Source: JBEPVZ01 sp041690695
GTDB taxonomy: Bacteria > Patescibacteriota > Microgenomatia > Daviesbacterales > UBA10151
Assembly: GCA_041690695.1 (NCBI GenBank)
Contig: JBEPVZ010000004.1
Span: 1-52,494, forward strand
Reading direction: 5' to 3'
DNA: 52,494 nt
In this document: positions 8,287-16,412 of the stretch, piece after piece
Position numbering within the stretch: the stretch's first letter is position 1
Layout of the letters: the number at the start of each line of letters is the position of its first letter
Position numbers and translations under genes: made by a program
The notes under the pieces: model-generated
The model's input: the letters and a program-made list of their open reading frames with translations, nothing else
What the model was told of the DNA's origin: nothing
Databases searched by the model: none

Positions 8287-10472
8287 TTGTATATTTCTGA
8301 TCTCGCATTATTATAAATGAGATCTTTTGTATCCTCTAGAAAATCAGTTGGGGTGTTATAACTAATAACTTTATTATTATAGGTGCCAAATGCTCTTTGA
8401 GAATAAATATTGGTAGATGATAGATATACATACGAGTTCTTGGGCATTAAGAATGGGATAAGAGTATATGATAAATTATTAAGAGCTGGGACTGTAGAGA
8501 ATTTTTGTTGAGAATATCTATCTAAGGATATTTTATCCTGGCCTTTATAGTGACTCTCTAACCAAAACATGCTTTCCAGTTCTGCAGCATGTAAGTAGTA
8601 CCTCTCATAGTAATCACCTTGATTATCTAATTGTATAGTGCGGTCTGGACCACCGACAATTTCATAAAAATAACCTATGTAAAATAGTAAAGAAAAAATA
8701 AGAAAACAGGTCAGAGGTAAGGACTGATATCGTTGGGGTAATCTTCTAAAAACGCGTATACCTCCTAAAACTCCACCTAACGACAGTATCACTAAAACCT
8801 GCTGATATAACCTATCCATACCATAGTCTAATGAGGCAAAGGGTAGTAAAACCACAAGTACTAACATTACGAGGCTTGATAGGCCCATTACAAACATTTC
8901 TGGGTAAAAATTACTATTCCTAATAAAATTATATAAATACAAACCTAATCCAATTAATATTGATATTCCAAGAAAAAGAATTGAAACAAGATGGAATTTA
9001 GATATAATCGTAAAAATTGAATTGTTAGTATTTGGAAAGATGTTCGCTCCAACATAATAAAGGCTATAGCTAGAAGTATTTTGAAGACCTTTCCCCGCAA
9101 ATTGGAGATATTTATTAATTAAGTTAGCTGTATCCTCTGATCCAAATAAAGGGATATTTTCAGCATGAACATCTGCATTGAAAAGATTATATTGTGTATG
9201 TATTGATTTGGTAACAAAATCACTAATACCACTCGAAATACCGGTAAATTGAGAGTACCATAAAAACATAAAAATGAATAATATCATAAGACTTAGAAGG
9301 CTTACCGGATATTTTGATCTGTATGATTTTGACTTAATCTTCCTAAATATCAAAGAAAAAATATAACTGAATAAAATTAAGGAAAGAGCAATGTAGCTTG
9401 TCGAATAATGAGATAAGATCATTACAATGCCGAAAAGCAAAAATAGAGTTTTTCTTCCAATATTATTTAAAGATTTATCCACAATAGACATAATTACTAA
9501 ACCAAAGAAGAATAAAGATATTTCCATTCTAGTATAGTTTGGGATTCCAACTAAAAAAGAGGAAAAGGAAACGAAAAAGATACTGGCTAAAAAACTAACA
9601 AGATTATTATAGAACCTGCTAGAAATATAAAAAACAATTACCGGTACAAATGAAAAGATCATTGGGTAGATCAGTTTAAAAATATAAGGATCGCTAATTG
9701 TGATAAATGAAGATAATATAGTTGGCAATATAGTCACGCTTAACATTGCGTTATATGTATGGTTAAAATTCAACAATGACCAGTGCATAGTACTTTTTGT
9801 TACTTGAAATATTTGATATTCGATAAACATATCAGAACCGGTAACAAACCATCCTCTTAAAGAAAACATGAGCAGCAAGGACAAACTAATTAAATATACG
9901 CACCAAACTAAAATATTGCTTGTTATTTTTTTCCAAGCAAAGTTAGCTACTATGCAAAAAATGCTAATTCCGGAGAGAGCAAACATCGTTAACGTATTGC
10001 TCTGATGATTATTTAGCCGTATAGCACCAAATATTGATAATAAGATAACTACCAAGCAATAAAAAATGGCGACTAAACTTTCTATATTAATCTGTGGCAA
10101 GTTGATATGTAAGCTGGATTTATGTCTATAAAATATAAGGAGACAGCAGGGAATCAGTAGGTTATATAAAGTCGCTATATTTAAAAAGACGAGGGGATGA
10201 GTAAAAAACTTTCCCATACCCCAATTCAATGCTAGTCCACTCAGCATTAATATCGCCAACCCTAAACCCAAGGCATATACAAAATTTATCACACTAGTGC
10301 TATCTTCTTTTTTAAAGGTGGGAAGTATTAAAAGTCCAGGAACAAAAAGGAACAAAACAATTGATAAAAATGAACGAATAAAAATAAGATTTATATTAAA
10401 TATAAATAGCAAATCTACTATTAACAAACTGCTAATTATAAGTCGGGTTAAAAAGTTTTTAGTTATTTGCAT
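8283..10472 (-). CDS. Large polytopic membrane protein, glycan-locus associated
   Basis: A 729-aa protein with roughly 15 hydrophobic helices through residue 590 and a soluble C-terminal domain of about 130 residues beginning near YYERYYLHAAELESMFWL. The organisation (many helices plus a C-terminal extracytoplasmic domain) resembles GT-C glycosyltransferases or DUF2206-type proteins found in archaeal and CPR glycan loci, but I see no clear catalytic motif. It overlaps the genes on both sides (14 bases upstream, 4 downstream), so it belongs to the operon. Base composition is very AT-rich; the stretch 10381-10440 has only about 9 G/C in 60 bases. Possible roles are oligosaccharide transfer or polymerisation. 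Confidence 0.6.
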   Translation of the reverse strand: MQITKNFLTRLIISSLLIVDLLFIFNINLIFIRSFLSIVLFLFVPGLLILPTFKKEDSTSVINFVYALGLGLAILMLSGLALNWGMGKFFTHPLVFLNIATLYNLLIPCCLLIFYRHKSSLHINLPQINIESLVAIFYCLVVILLSIFGAIRLNNHQSNTLTMFALSGISIFCIVANFAWKKITSNILVWCVYLISLSLLLMFSLRGWFVTGSDMFIEYQIFQVTKSTMHWSLLNFNHTYNAMLSVTILPTILSSFITISDPYIFKLIYPMIFSFVPVIVFYISSRFYNNLVSFLASIFFVSFSSFLVGIPNYTRMEISLFFFGLVIMSIVDKSLNNIGRKTLFLLFGIVMILSHYSTSYIALSLILFSYIFSLIFRKIKSKSYRSKYPVSLLSLMILFIFMFLWYSQFTGISSGISDFVTKSIHTQYNLFNADVHAENIPLFGSEDTANLINKYLQFAGKGLQNTSSYSLYYVGANIFPNTNNSIFTIISKFHLVSILFLGISILIGLGLYLYNFIRNSNFYPEMFVMGLSSLVMLVLVVLLPFASLDYGMDRLYQQVLVILSLGGVLGGIRVFRRLPQRYQSLPLTCFLIFSLLFYIGYFYEIVGGPDRTIQLDNQGDYYERYYLHAAELESMFWLESHYKGQDKISLDRYSQQKFSTVPALNNLSYTLIPFLMPKNSYVYLSSTNIYSQRAFGTYNNKVISYNTPTDFLEDTKDLIYNNARSEIYK

Positions 10473-11634
10473 ATTCGCTAATGGAATCCTGATATAAAAG
10501 TAAGGTTTCTTTGGCGTTATTACTCCAGGAGAATTCTCTTGCCCTTTTTATAGAGAATCGTGCAAGTTGCTCCGTTAGTGAACTGTTCTCCAATAACTTT
10601 AAAATAGTTTTAGCCACACGAGGATTTTTGCTATTTAAAAGAATACCACTATCAAGAAGAATCTCCTTGGGACCACCTAAATCCATCGCTAGGATCGGTA
10701 GTCCCGCAGCCATTGCTTCGAGAACGTTATTACCAAAAGGTTCATACTCTGCCGGATGAATAAAAAGATCTGCTGATCTATAGTAGTTGATTAGTTCTTT
10801 GTGTGATACCCACGGTACAATGCGTACATAATTCTCTAGTTTAAGTGTTTTTAAGGTTTCTAATATTTTTTTCTGATACTCGGATCCTTCAGTGAATCCT
10901 CCTCCGACAAAAAGAAAAAGAATGTTCTTCTCTCTCTTTAAAATTTTGGGTATTGCTTCTATAATCAATAGAGCATTTTTCCTTTTTACAAATCTTCCTA
11001 CATAAAGAATAACTTTTAATTTAGAATCAATCTTTAATTTTTTTCGCATAACGATCTTACTAAAGCCTTGTTTGAAAAATATTTTATTCACACCGTTATA
11101 TATCACTTTGACCTTTTTCTTCTCTTTTTCATTTAATGACAAATTATTTAGTATTTCATCTTTCATAAAATTAGATGTTGTTATCACTAAATCACTTTTT
11201 TTAATTAGAATTTTATCAATTAGTGCGGCTAGAGGAAAGAAAATCAGATTATATAAAAGACTGCCCTTTTGAGATTTATAAACAGAATGCATTTTTACAA
11301 CTAAAGGTTTCCTTGTAAATAAAGCATTGAATAATCCAAAGGGCGAACAGATATGCACTAAATCTTTTTGTATTTTCGCACCCACATAAATAGCTTTTAA
11401 GTTAAACACAATATGATTAAATGGGAAGATCTTCGGTACTAATAACCTATGGATAGTTAAATCACCTTTTGTTTCCATAGCAGGAGTTGTTGAATCAAAT
11501 CTAGCGCAAAGCAACTCCACATTACACAACTTCTTTAGCTCATTCGTTAGCTCGAAATAATGAATACCTAGCCCTCCGGCCACAAACGGAGGATATTCCA
11601 TACAAATGATTAAAACTTTTATCTTTTTTTTCAT
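10459..11634 (-). CDS. GT4-family glycosyltransferase
   Basis: A 391-aa GT-B enzyme. The start EYPPFVAGGLGIHYFELTNEL carries the glycine-rich loop typical of GT4 proteins. The C-terminal half has VGRFVKRKNALLIIEAIPKI, FVGGGFTEGSEY and HPAEYEPFGNNVLEAMAAGLP with an EX7E-type motif, ending with the GGPKEIL donor loop. It acts in the cytoplasm on an activated sugar, probably for a lipid-linked glycan. It overlaps the fusion glycosyltransferase upstream by 4 bases and the large membrane protein downstream by 14 bases. Confidence 0.88.
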   Translation of the reverse strand: MKKKIKVLIICMEYPPFVAGGLGIHYFELTNELKKLCNVELLCARFDSTTPAMETKGDLTIHRLLVPKIFPFNHIVFNLKAIYVGAKIQKDLVHICSPFGLFNALFTRKPLVVKMHSVYKSQKGSLLYNLIFFPLAALIDKILIKKSDLVITTSNFMKDEILNNLSLNEKEKKKVKVIYNGVNKIFFKQGFSKIVMRKKLKIDSKLKVILYVGRFVKRKNALLIIEAIPKILKREKNILFLFVGGGFTEGSEYQKKILETLKTLKLENYVRIVPWVSHKELINYYRSADLFIHPAEYEPFGNNVLEAMAAGLPILAMDLGGPKEILLDSGILLNSKNPRVAKTILKLLENSSLTEQLARFSIKRAREFSWSNNAKETLLLYQDSISEYANN

Positions 11635-13484
11635 ATCTTATAAATCTCCAACAATCGTGAGGAAATATTTCCCCAATCGTAATCCTTGATAAACGGGTAA
11701 TAAGCTTTAATATTTTTTCGACTCTTTTCATCTAAAATCATTCCGATTCTTTGAGCAATTTCTTGAGCTTTTAAATTAACTCGATAACCATTGTGGCCTT
11801 CTATTATTAAGTCTCTGGCGGCATTATCTCTATGATTTATAGCAATAACCGGTATTCCAGAGGCATTAGCTTCTATAACCACAATACCAAAGCCCTCTCG
11901 AGTCGATGGTAAAACAAAGATTCTAGACGATTTTATTAATGCATAAAGTTTTCTCTCGTCTTCCAGAAAACCTTTAAAAATAACATTAGAAGTTAACTGC
12001 AGTTTTTTTGTTAAAGCTTCTAGCGTTTTTTTCTCAGGACCATCGCCAACTATTAAACATCTTATTTTGGGGTGAGTTTTACGAGCTAAAGCAATAGCCT
12101 TAATTAAGATATCGACATTCTTATGTGAGATAAGTCTTCCCGCAAAAATAACATCGCTCTTTTCATTTGAAGGTATTATTTTGCGGATTTTATTAATATC
12201 AATTCCAGCCGGAATAGTGTAAATCTCTTTTTTTGAGTGGAGTTCTTTGGTTAACTTCTTAGTAGTATGTTTAGAGATTGAAATAATCTCATCCGGCAAT
12301 AGAACGCTTAGTTTTTCAATTCCAGCTGCCACAATTCCCATCTTACCTAAATACTCCCCCCAGTACTTTCTACCCCAAACCTCATTCCAAGTCACAATCA
12401 TCTTCTTCTTTTTAATTAGGCAGACTATCTTAATTGGGAACAAAATCAGATGAGGCATGTGGTCAACATCTATGACATCAAAGTCCTTGGTAATTAATTT
12501 TAAACAAGCCGATCCAAACATAACCGCCTCTTTAATAGATCTTCTTCTTCCAGCGTAAAGTGGATAGTAGCGACTAATCCCATGCAAATGAACTCCATTC
12601 TCAATTCGATCCTTACTACCCTGCCACCATTTCATTGAGTAAATATGAACCTCATGACCTTTTTGAGCAAGTCTTTGAGAAATCTCATAAATCCGTTTCT
12701 CTTTGCCACCTTTGTTATATGGGTAAATTGAATCAGTTACTATAGCGATTTTTAGTTTTCGATCTTTGAAATGTCGTTTAATTGGTTTCCACATTAGATT
12801 TTTAAATAACATACTTAAAATTGAAACGCCATCTTTTAATGAATCTATCTTGGTTTCACCTTCCCTCATCTCATATGTGATTGGGACCGAGTAAATCTCA
12901 TACTTTAAAAGAGTCATCTTAGTTATCATCTCCATCTCAATTGAAAAGCCATTGGACTTTAAATGATGTTTTAACTCATCAATAACCTCTTTTTTCCAGG
13001 CAAAGTAGCCACTCAAAACATCAGTGACATTGGCTCGGTAAAACTGTCTAACTAAAAAAGTATAAATCCAATTAACCATTCGATTTTGAAGTTTAAAGGC
13101 GTCTTTTTTAATCTTGCCACCTAGCCTTGACCCAACCACCACATCACAAAAGTTATTTTCAAGTGGCTCGATTAATCGAAAGATCTCCTGAGGACGATAA
13201 GTATTGTCACCATCTAACATCACCACATAATTTGTGTCATCAGATAAAGCATTAAAACCCGCCAAAATAGCATTGCCCTTACCCCGTTTTGGTTCGTAAA
13301 TAACTCGGGCACCTTTTTCCTCCGCCACCTGAGCCGTTCGATCAGTAGAGTTGTTATCGATTACTAAAACTTCAGTTTGGTAACCACGTTTTTTTAAGAG
13401 TTTTAACGGGATATCCTCAATAACTTTTACAATCCCCTTCTCTTCATTATGACAAGGAATAACAATGGCAATCTTTTTCATCAT
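11631..13484 (-). CDS. Bifunctional glycosyltransferase: GT2 (DPM1-like) fused to GT4
   Basis: A 617-aa protein with two complete domains. Residues 1-235 are a GT2 domain of the polyprenyl-phosphate sugar synthase type: IVIPCHNEEKGI at the start, VIDNNSTDRT, and MLDGDNTYRPQEI with the metal-binding DGD. From about residue 245 to the end there is a GT4 domain with GGKEKRIYEISQRLAQKGHEV, FAGRLISHKNVDILIKAI, VGDGPEKKTLEAL and STREGFGIVVIEANASG (EX7E). I chose ATG 13484 because it overlaps the stop of the gene upstream as TAATG; the frame extends upstream only to a TTG. The fusion may couple making a lipid-linked sugar to the next transfer. Confidence 0.85.
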   Translation of the reverse strand: MMKKIAIVIPCHNEEKGIVKVIEDIPLKLLKKRGYQTEVLVIDNNSTDRTAQVAEEKGARVIYEPKRGKGNAILAGFNALSDDTNYVVMLDGDNTYRPQEIFRLIEPLENNFCDVVVGSRLGGKIKKDAFKLQNRMVNWIYTFLVRQFYRANVTDVLSGYFAWKKEVIDELKHHLKSNGFSIEMEMITKMTLLKYEIYSVPITYEMREGETKIDSLKDGVSILSMLFKNLMWKPIKRHFKDRKLKIAIVTDSIYPYNKGGKEKRIYEISQRLAQKGHEVHIYSMKWWQGSKDRIENGVHLHGISRYYPLYAGRRRSIKEAVMFGSACLKLITKDFDVIDVDHMPHLILFPIKIVCLIKKKKMIVTWNEVWGRKYWGEYLGKMGIVAAGIEKLSVLLPDEIISISKHTTKKLTKELHSKKEIYTIPAGIDINKIRKIIPSNEKSDVIFAGRLISHKNVDILIKAIALARKTHPKIRCLIVGDGPEKKTLEALTKKLQLTSNVIFKGFLEDERKLYALIKSSRIFVLPSTREGFGIVVIEANASGIPVIAINHRDNAARDLIIEGHNGYRVNLKAQEIAQRIGMILDEKSRKNIKAYYPFIKDYDWGNISSRLLEIYKI

Positions 13485-13948
13485 TAGTTTGGTATCCAAA
13501 AGTGAATTGATTGCTCAAGATCTATTAAATTAACAACGACTTCAACCCTGGTAAATTTTTTCGGCAGTGTAAAATCCTGACTAATAGTTTGATATTGATC
13601 TTGATTTAAAGTTGCCGAACTGGTACTGATCGGGATTATATTCTCACCATCCTGGAGATAAACTTCATACGGGTAGGTCATAGTTTTATATTCAAGATTA
13701 TGAATTGTGAATCGAAAGCTTTGTGACTTATTTAAAGCTAATGATTTCGGTAAATTTAAGTGATCTTCAAAATAAAGCTCAGTAAAGGTCTCTGGTTCAT
13801 ACAAAAGATGCCAAGCATGGAGCTGATTAATAATCGGTTGCCAGTGGAAAAATAAATCACCACCCCAGACTAAACCGGCCAGTAGTAAACTAGCTACAAA
13901 AAAGCCCACATAGTTATGGGATGTTAGTTGCCTGCTCTTTAAAGCCAT
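13484..13948 (-). CDS. Membrane-anchored beta-sandwich protein, glycan operon
   Basis: A 154-aa protein with one N-terminal membrane helix (about residues 13-30) and an extracytoplasmic domain rich in beta strands (FRFTIHNLEYKTMTYPYEVYL, then FTRVEVVVNLIDL). The pattern resembles the C-terminal domain of DUF1616 proteins, which also occur in glycan loci, but this is a weak match by eye. It is the first gene of the minus-strand operon and is coupled to the fusion glycosyltransferase by a TAATG overlap. TATAGG lies 8 nt upstream of the start. Confidence 0.6.
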   Translation of the reverse strand: MALKSRQLTSHNYVGFFVASLLLAGLVWGGDLFFHWQPIINQLHAWHLLYEPETFTELYFEDHLNLPKSLALNKSQSFRFTIHNLEYKTMTYPYEVYLQDGENIIPISTSSATLNQDQYQTISQDFTLPKKFTRVEVVVNLIDLEQSIHFWIPN

Positions 13949-14025
13949 TATATCCGCCTATAGGTTAATGATTGCGGTTTTCATTATAGCTAACAGCATG
14001 CCTATGATCAAGCAGTAGCCTTTAG

Positions 14026-14031
14026 TATAAT
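14026..14031 (+). promoter_or_regulatory. -10 box for the GH5-like gene (leaderless type)
   Basis: A perfect TATAAT lies 7 nt before the ATG at 14039. The -35 region is poor. Transcription would start at the start codon. Confidence 0.6.
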
Positions 14032-14038
14032 TAAGCTT

Positions 14039-15481
14039 ATGAAAGGTTTAAATTTTAGCCCCTTAATCCTTTTCCTTGGTATCATTGGATTATTATCTTT
14101 AGCCGCTATCTATTACTTCTCCACCCAACTACTTAACCCCACCCAGACCGTTGTTTCATCAACGAATTCCGGAGCCGCAAACTCCTCCACGGTCTTTTAC
14201 GGCGCCAATACGGATATTTCTAATCTGCTTCCCAATTCACCCTTCTATGTCAAAAACTCCAAAGGTCAGGATTTAATCGATATTGCTCATAACTTGGGTA
14301 TCAACTTATTTCGAGTCACGATCATTAATAATCGCTATCCGGATAAAGCTCCGAGTCGGTCGGATTGGGATTATTTATTTAATAAGTTGAATAAAAATCA
14401 TATTCAAGTAATTTTATTACCCGAGTTTTTAAATAGCGCCGAATATACAAAACCCGGCTCCGATGAGTTGTCTGATAACTATTTAAGTTTAATAAAAAGC
14501 TTTATTAATACCAGCGCTATTAATTACAATAATCCGGCCATCTTTGGTTTTGATATCCGTAATGAACCTTCACTAACTTCAAATAATCTCGACAAACTTG
14601 AAGAGGCCGCTCAAATTGTCAAAGATAAATATCCCAATTTAAAAATTACCGTTGGCAGCTGGAAAGTTGAAACTGGCAAGATAGATCCTAAATCTGGTAA
14701 AAAACTTTATAAAGCTAATCCAGCTGACGGCGCAAAATTAGTTAATATTGTTGACTACTACTCACTCCATATTTACGGCTTTGATCGACCATTAAAAGGC
14801 CCCTATCCCGATCCTTATAAATTAACAACCGATTACTTAACTACAGTCAAAAGTTATGCTCAAAATAAGCCAATATTAATAGAAGAGTTCGGAGCTGGTA
14901 ATGGGACCGATATTAATGATCAGGAAACGATTGGTAATCCTAATCTACAAGCGAGAACTTACGAAGGAGTTTATAAAGCGGTTGAGGATATGCATTCCCA
15001 AGGAGTACTCGGGGCACTAGCTTGGCTGCTCTATCCTAGAACTCATGATCCGGATGGCTGGACAATTATTGATGATAACGGAAACCACCTTTATCCAGCT
15101 GCTTACGTTTTACAAAAACATGCCACAGGTAATTCAGATCAATCAGTTGATTTATCTCCGAGTGATTCGGCAAATTATATTTATAGAAATTCTGATAATA
15201 ATAAAACCGTTAATTTAAAGGTTGGCGATACTATTGGCTTAGCTTTAAATTTAGATAAGACTGCGTCCTATATGCTTTTAACCAATAATACTAACGTTTC
15301 AGCGATTGAAGAGCCGATTATGTATTACTCAACCAAACAGTATTATAAAGCCGTTATTAAAATTGTCGGTAAAGGTACGGATAATTTAATTGTCACCACT
15401 CTCCCAAATTGTCAGAATAATTCCGATTGCTCAACAGCCATTATTCCAAAATTTAAGTTAAATATTAGTGTTAAGGATTGA
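14039..15481 (+). CDS. Secreted GH5-like glycoside hydrolase (clan GH-A)
   Basis: A 480-aa protein with an N-terminal signal anchor (about residues 9-28), so it acts outside the membrane. The TIM-barrel domain (about 50-360) has both clan GH-A glutamates: the acid/base in FDIRNEPS and the nucleophile in PILIEEFGAG, with the barrel strand segments NLGINLFRVT and DYYSLHIYGF between. The family includes cellulases, mannanases and related endo-glycosidases; the substrate cannot be set. A C-terminal beta-rich domain (about 375-480) contains two cysteines. Next to the glycan operon it could trim or remodel surface polysaccharide, or attack host or environmental glycans. Confidence 0.82.
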   Translation: MKGLNFSPLILFLGIIGLLSLAAIYYFSTQLLNPTQTVVSSTNSGAANSSTVFYGANTDISNLLPNSPFYVKNSKGQDLIDIAHNLGINLFRVTIINNRYPDKAPSRSDWDYLFNKLNKNHIQVILLPEFLNSAEYTKPGSDELSDNYLSLIKSFINTSAINYNNPAIFGFDIRNEPSLTSNNLDKLEEAAQIVKDKYPNLKITVGSWKVETGKIDPKSGKKLYKANPADGAKLVNIVDYYSLHIYGFDRPLKGPYPDPYKLTTDYLTTVKSYAQNKPILIEEFGAGNGTDINDQETIGNPNLQARTYEGVYKAVEDMHSQGVLGALAWLLYPRTHDPDGWTIIDDNGNHLYPAAYVLQKHATGNSDQSVDLSPSDSANYIYRNSDNNKTVNLKVGDTIGLALNLDKTASYMLLTNNTNVSAIEEPIMYYSTKQYYKAVIKIVGKGTDNLIVTTLPNCQNNSDCSTAIIPKFKLNISVKD

Positions 15482-15992
15482 CCACTTCTCCGCCACCCAA
15501 AACAGCCGATCCACGAATAATTAGCCGTCCTTGTTCATCCTTACTAGTCGGGCTGTTAGTATGATTTGCAAAACCGCCTAATACCCCAACCACCGAGCTA
15601 CTGACCAACCAAGTCTCAGGCACGATAATCTTAACCCCTCCAAAAACGGCCTCAACATCTAAATAAGCGGTTTTATCTTTACCAATTTTGCAATCAGTTA
15701 AATCAATCTCTATTCCCCCAAAAATTGCTGAAATCTTGCCTTGACTAAAGTTATTAACTTTAACTTTCGGATTAAGACCATTAAAAACTGCTGAGTAAGT
15801 AAAATTATCTTGACTATTATCTTGATTGGCTTGGCTGAAGTTAGGATGACGATTATGACCGGATAAGATCTTAACTCCAACTAAAATAATTATGACCGGC
15901 CAAAAAAAGTGAAAGATATCAAAACCAAAAAAGGCGCTTAAGCCAATGACAACTAAAACTATTCCAATAATTGTTCGTCCAGAGTAATCCAT
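15471..15992 (-). CDS. LiaF-like membrane protein (cell-wall stress family)
   Basis: A 173-aa protein with two close N-terminal helices (residues 8-40) and a C-terminal beta-helix-like domain. The domain repeats a short motif: AVFNGLNPKVKV, AIFGGIEIDLTDCKI, AVFGGVKIIVPETW and VLGGFANHT. This is the pattern of the LiaF/YvqF C-terminal domain, which in Firmicutes senses or modulates cell-envelope stress. It lies one base after the upstream gene, which carries matching membrane helices. No LiaRS pair is adjacent. The 3' end overlaps the convergent hydrolase gene by 11 bases. Confidence 0.7.
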   Translation of the reverse strand: MDYSGRTIIGIVLVVIGLSAFFGFDIFHFFWPVIIILVGVKILSGHNRHPNFSQANQDNSQDNFTYSAVFNGLNPKVKVNNFSQGKISAIFGGIEIDLTDCKIGKDKTAYLDVEAVFGGVKIIVPETWLVSSSVVGVLGGFANHTNSPTSKDEQGRLIIRGSAVLGGGEVVNP

Positions 15993-15993
15993 A

Positions 15994-16395
15994 TTAGTAA
16001 TTCTTAAACTTCGGTGTGTAATTAACTAACCAATTATACCAGGGTAAATGATTAAGTGACCACTGTTCAACAATTGGTGAATTAACGACAGTTAAACCTT
16101 TCGTCCAAATAGAAACCAAAACAAAAAGCGCCAGCACCGTAACAATCAAACTTGACCCCGGCCCACGACCTAAGATTATTTGAACACCAGCTAATACCAA
16201 AAGTAGTGGCCAATAGCTAATAATAACCGGCCAGATATTCCAAGATACGATTCCGATGCTGTTAAAAAATAAGGTCATCCCGACAAAAATAAATAGCAAA
16301 CCCCAGACCACATCCAGAGAATCATGTTTCGGCTGGCGGCGAAAATTATGATGCCAATATTTTAAGTCAGGCTCGACGGTTTCAGTATCTTCCAC
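15994..16395 (-). CDS. DUF5668/LiaI-like small membrane protein
   Basis: A 133-aa protein with helices near residues 27-48, 52-72 and 76-97. The segment LLFIFVGMTLFFNSIGIV followed by WPVIISYWPLLLVLAGVQIILG is the recurrent DUF5668 transmembrane pattern found in LiaF-type proteins. The start is GTG 16395: a TGn-extended TAAAAT (16402-16410) sits 6 nt upstream, so the mRNA is likely leaderless. It is followed by the LiaF-like gene with one base between, so the two probably work together. Confidence 0.65.
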   Translation of the reverse strand: MEDTETVEPDLKYWHHNFRRQPKHDSLDVVWGLLFIFVGMTLFFNSIGIVSWNIWPVIISYWPLLLVLAGVQIILGRGPGSSLIVTVLALFVLVSIWTKGLTVVNSPIVEQWSLNHLPWYNWLVNYTPKFKNY

Positions 16396-16401
16396 ATTTA
16401 T

Positions 16402-16410
16402 ATTTTACCA
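16402..16410 (-). promoter_or_regulatory. Extended -10 promoter of the LiaF-like operon
   Basis: The minus strand reads TGGTAAAAT, 6 nt before the GTG start at 16395. Confidence 0.5.
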
Positions 16411-16412
16411 CG

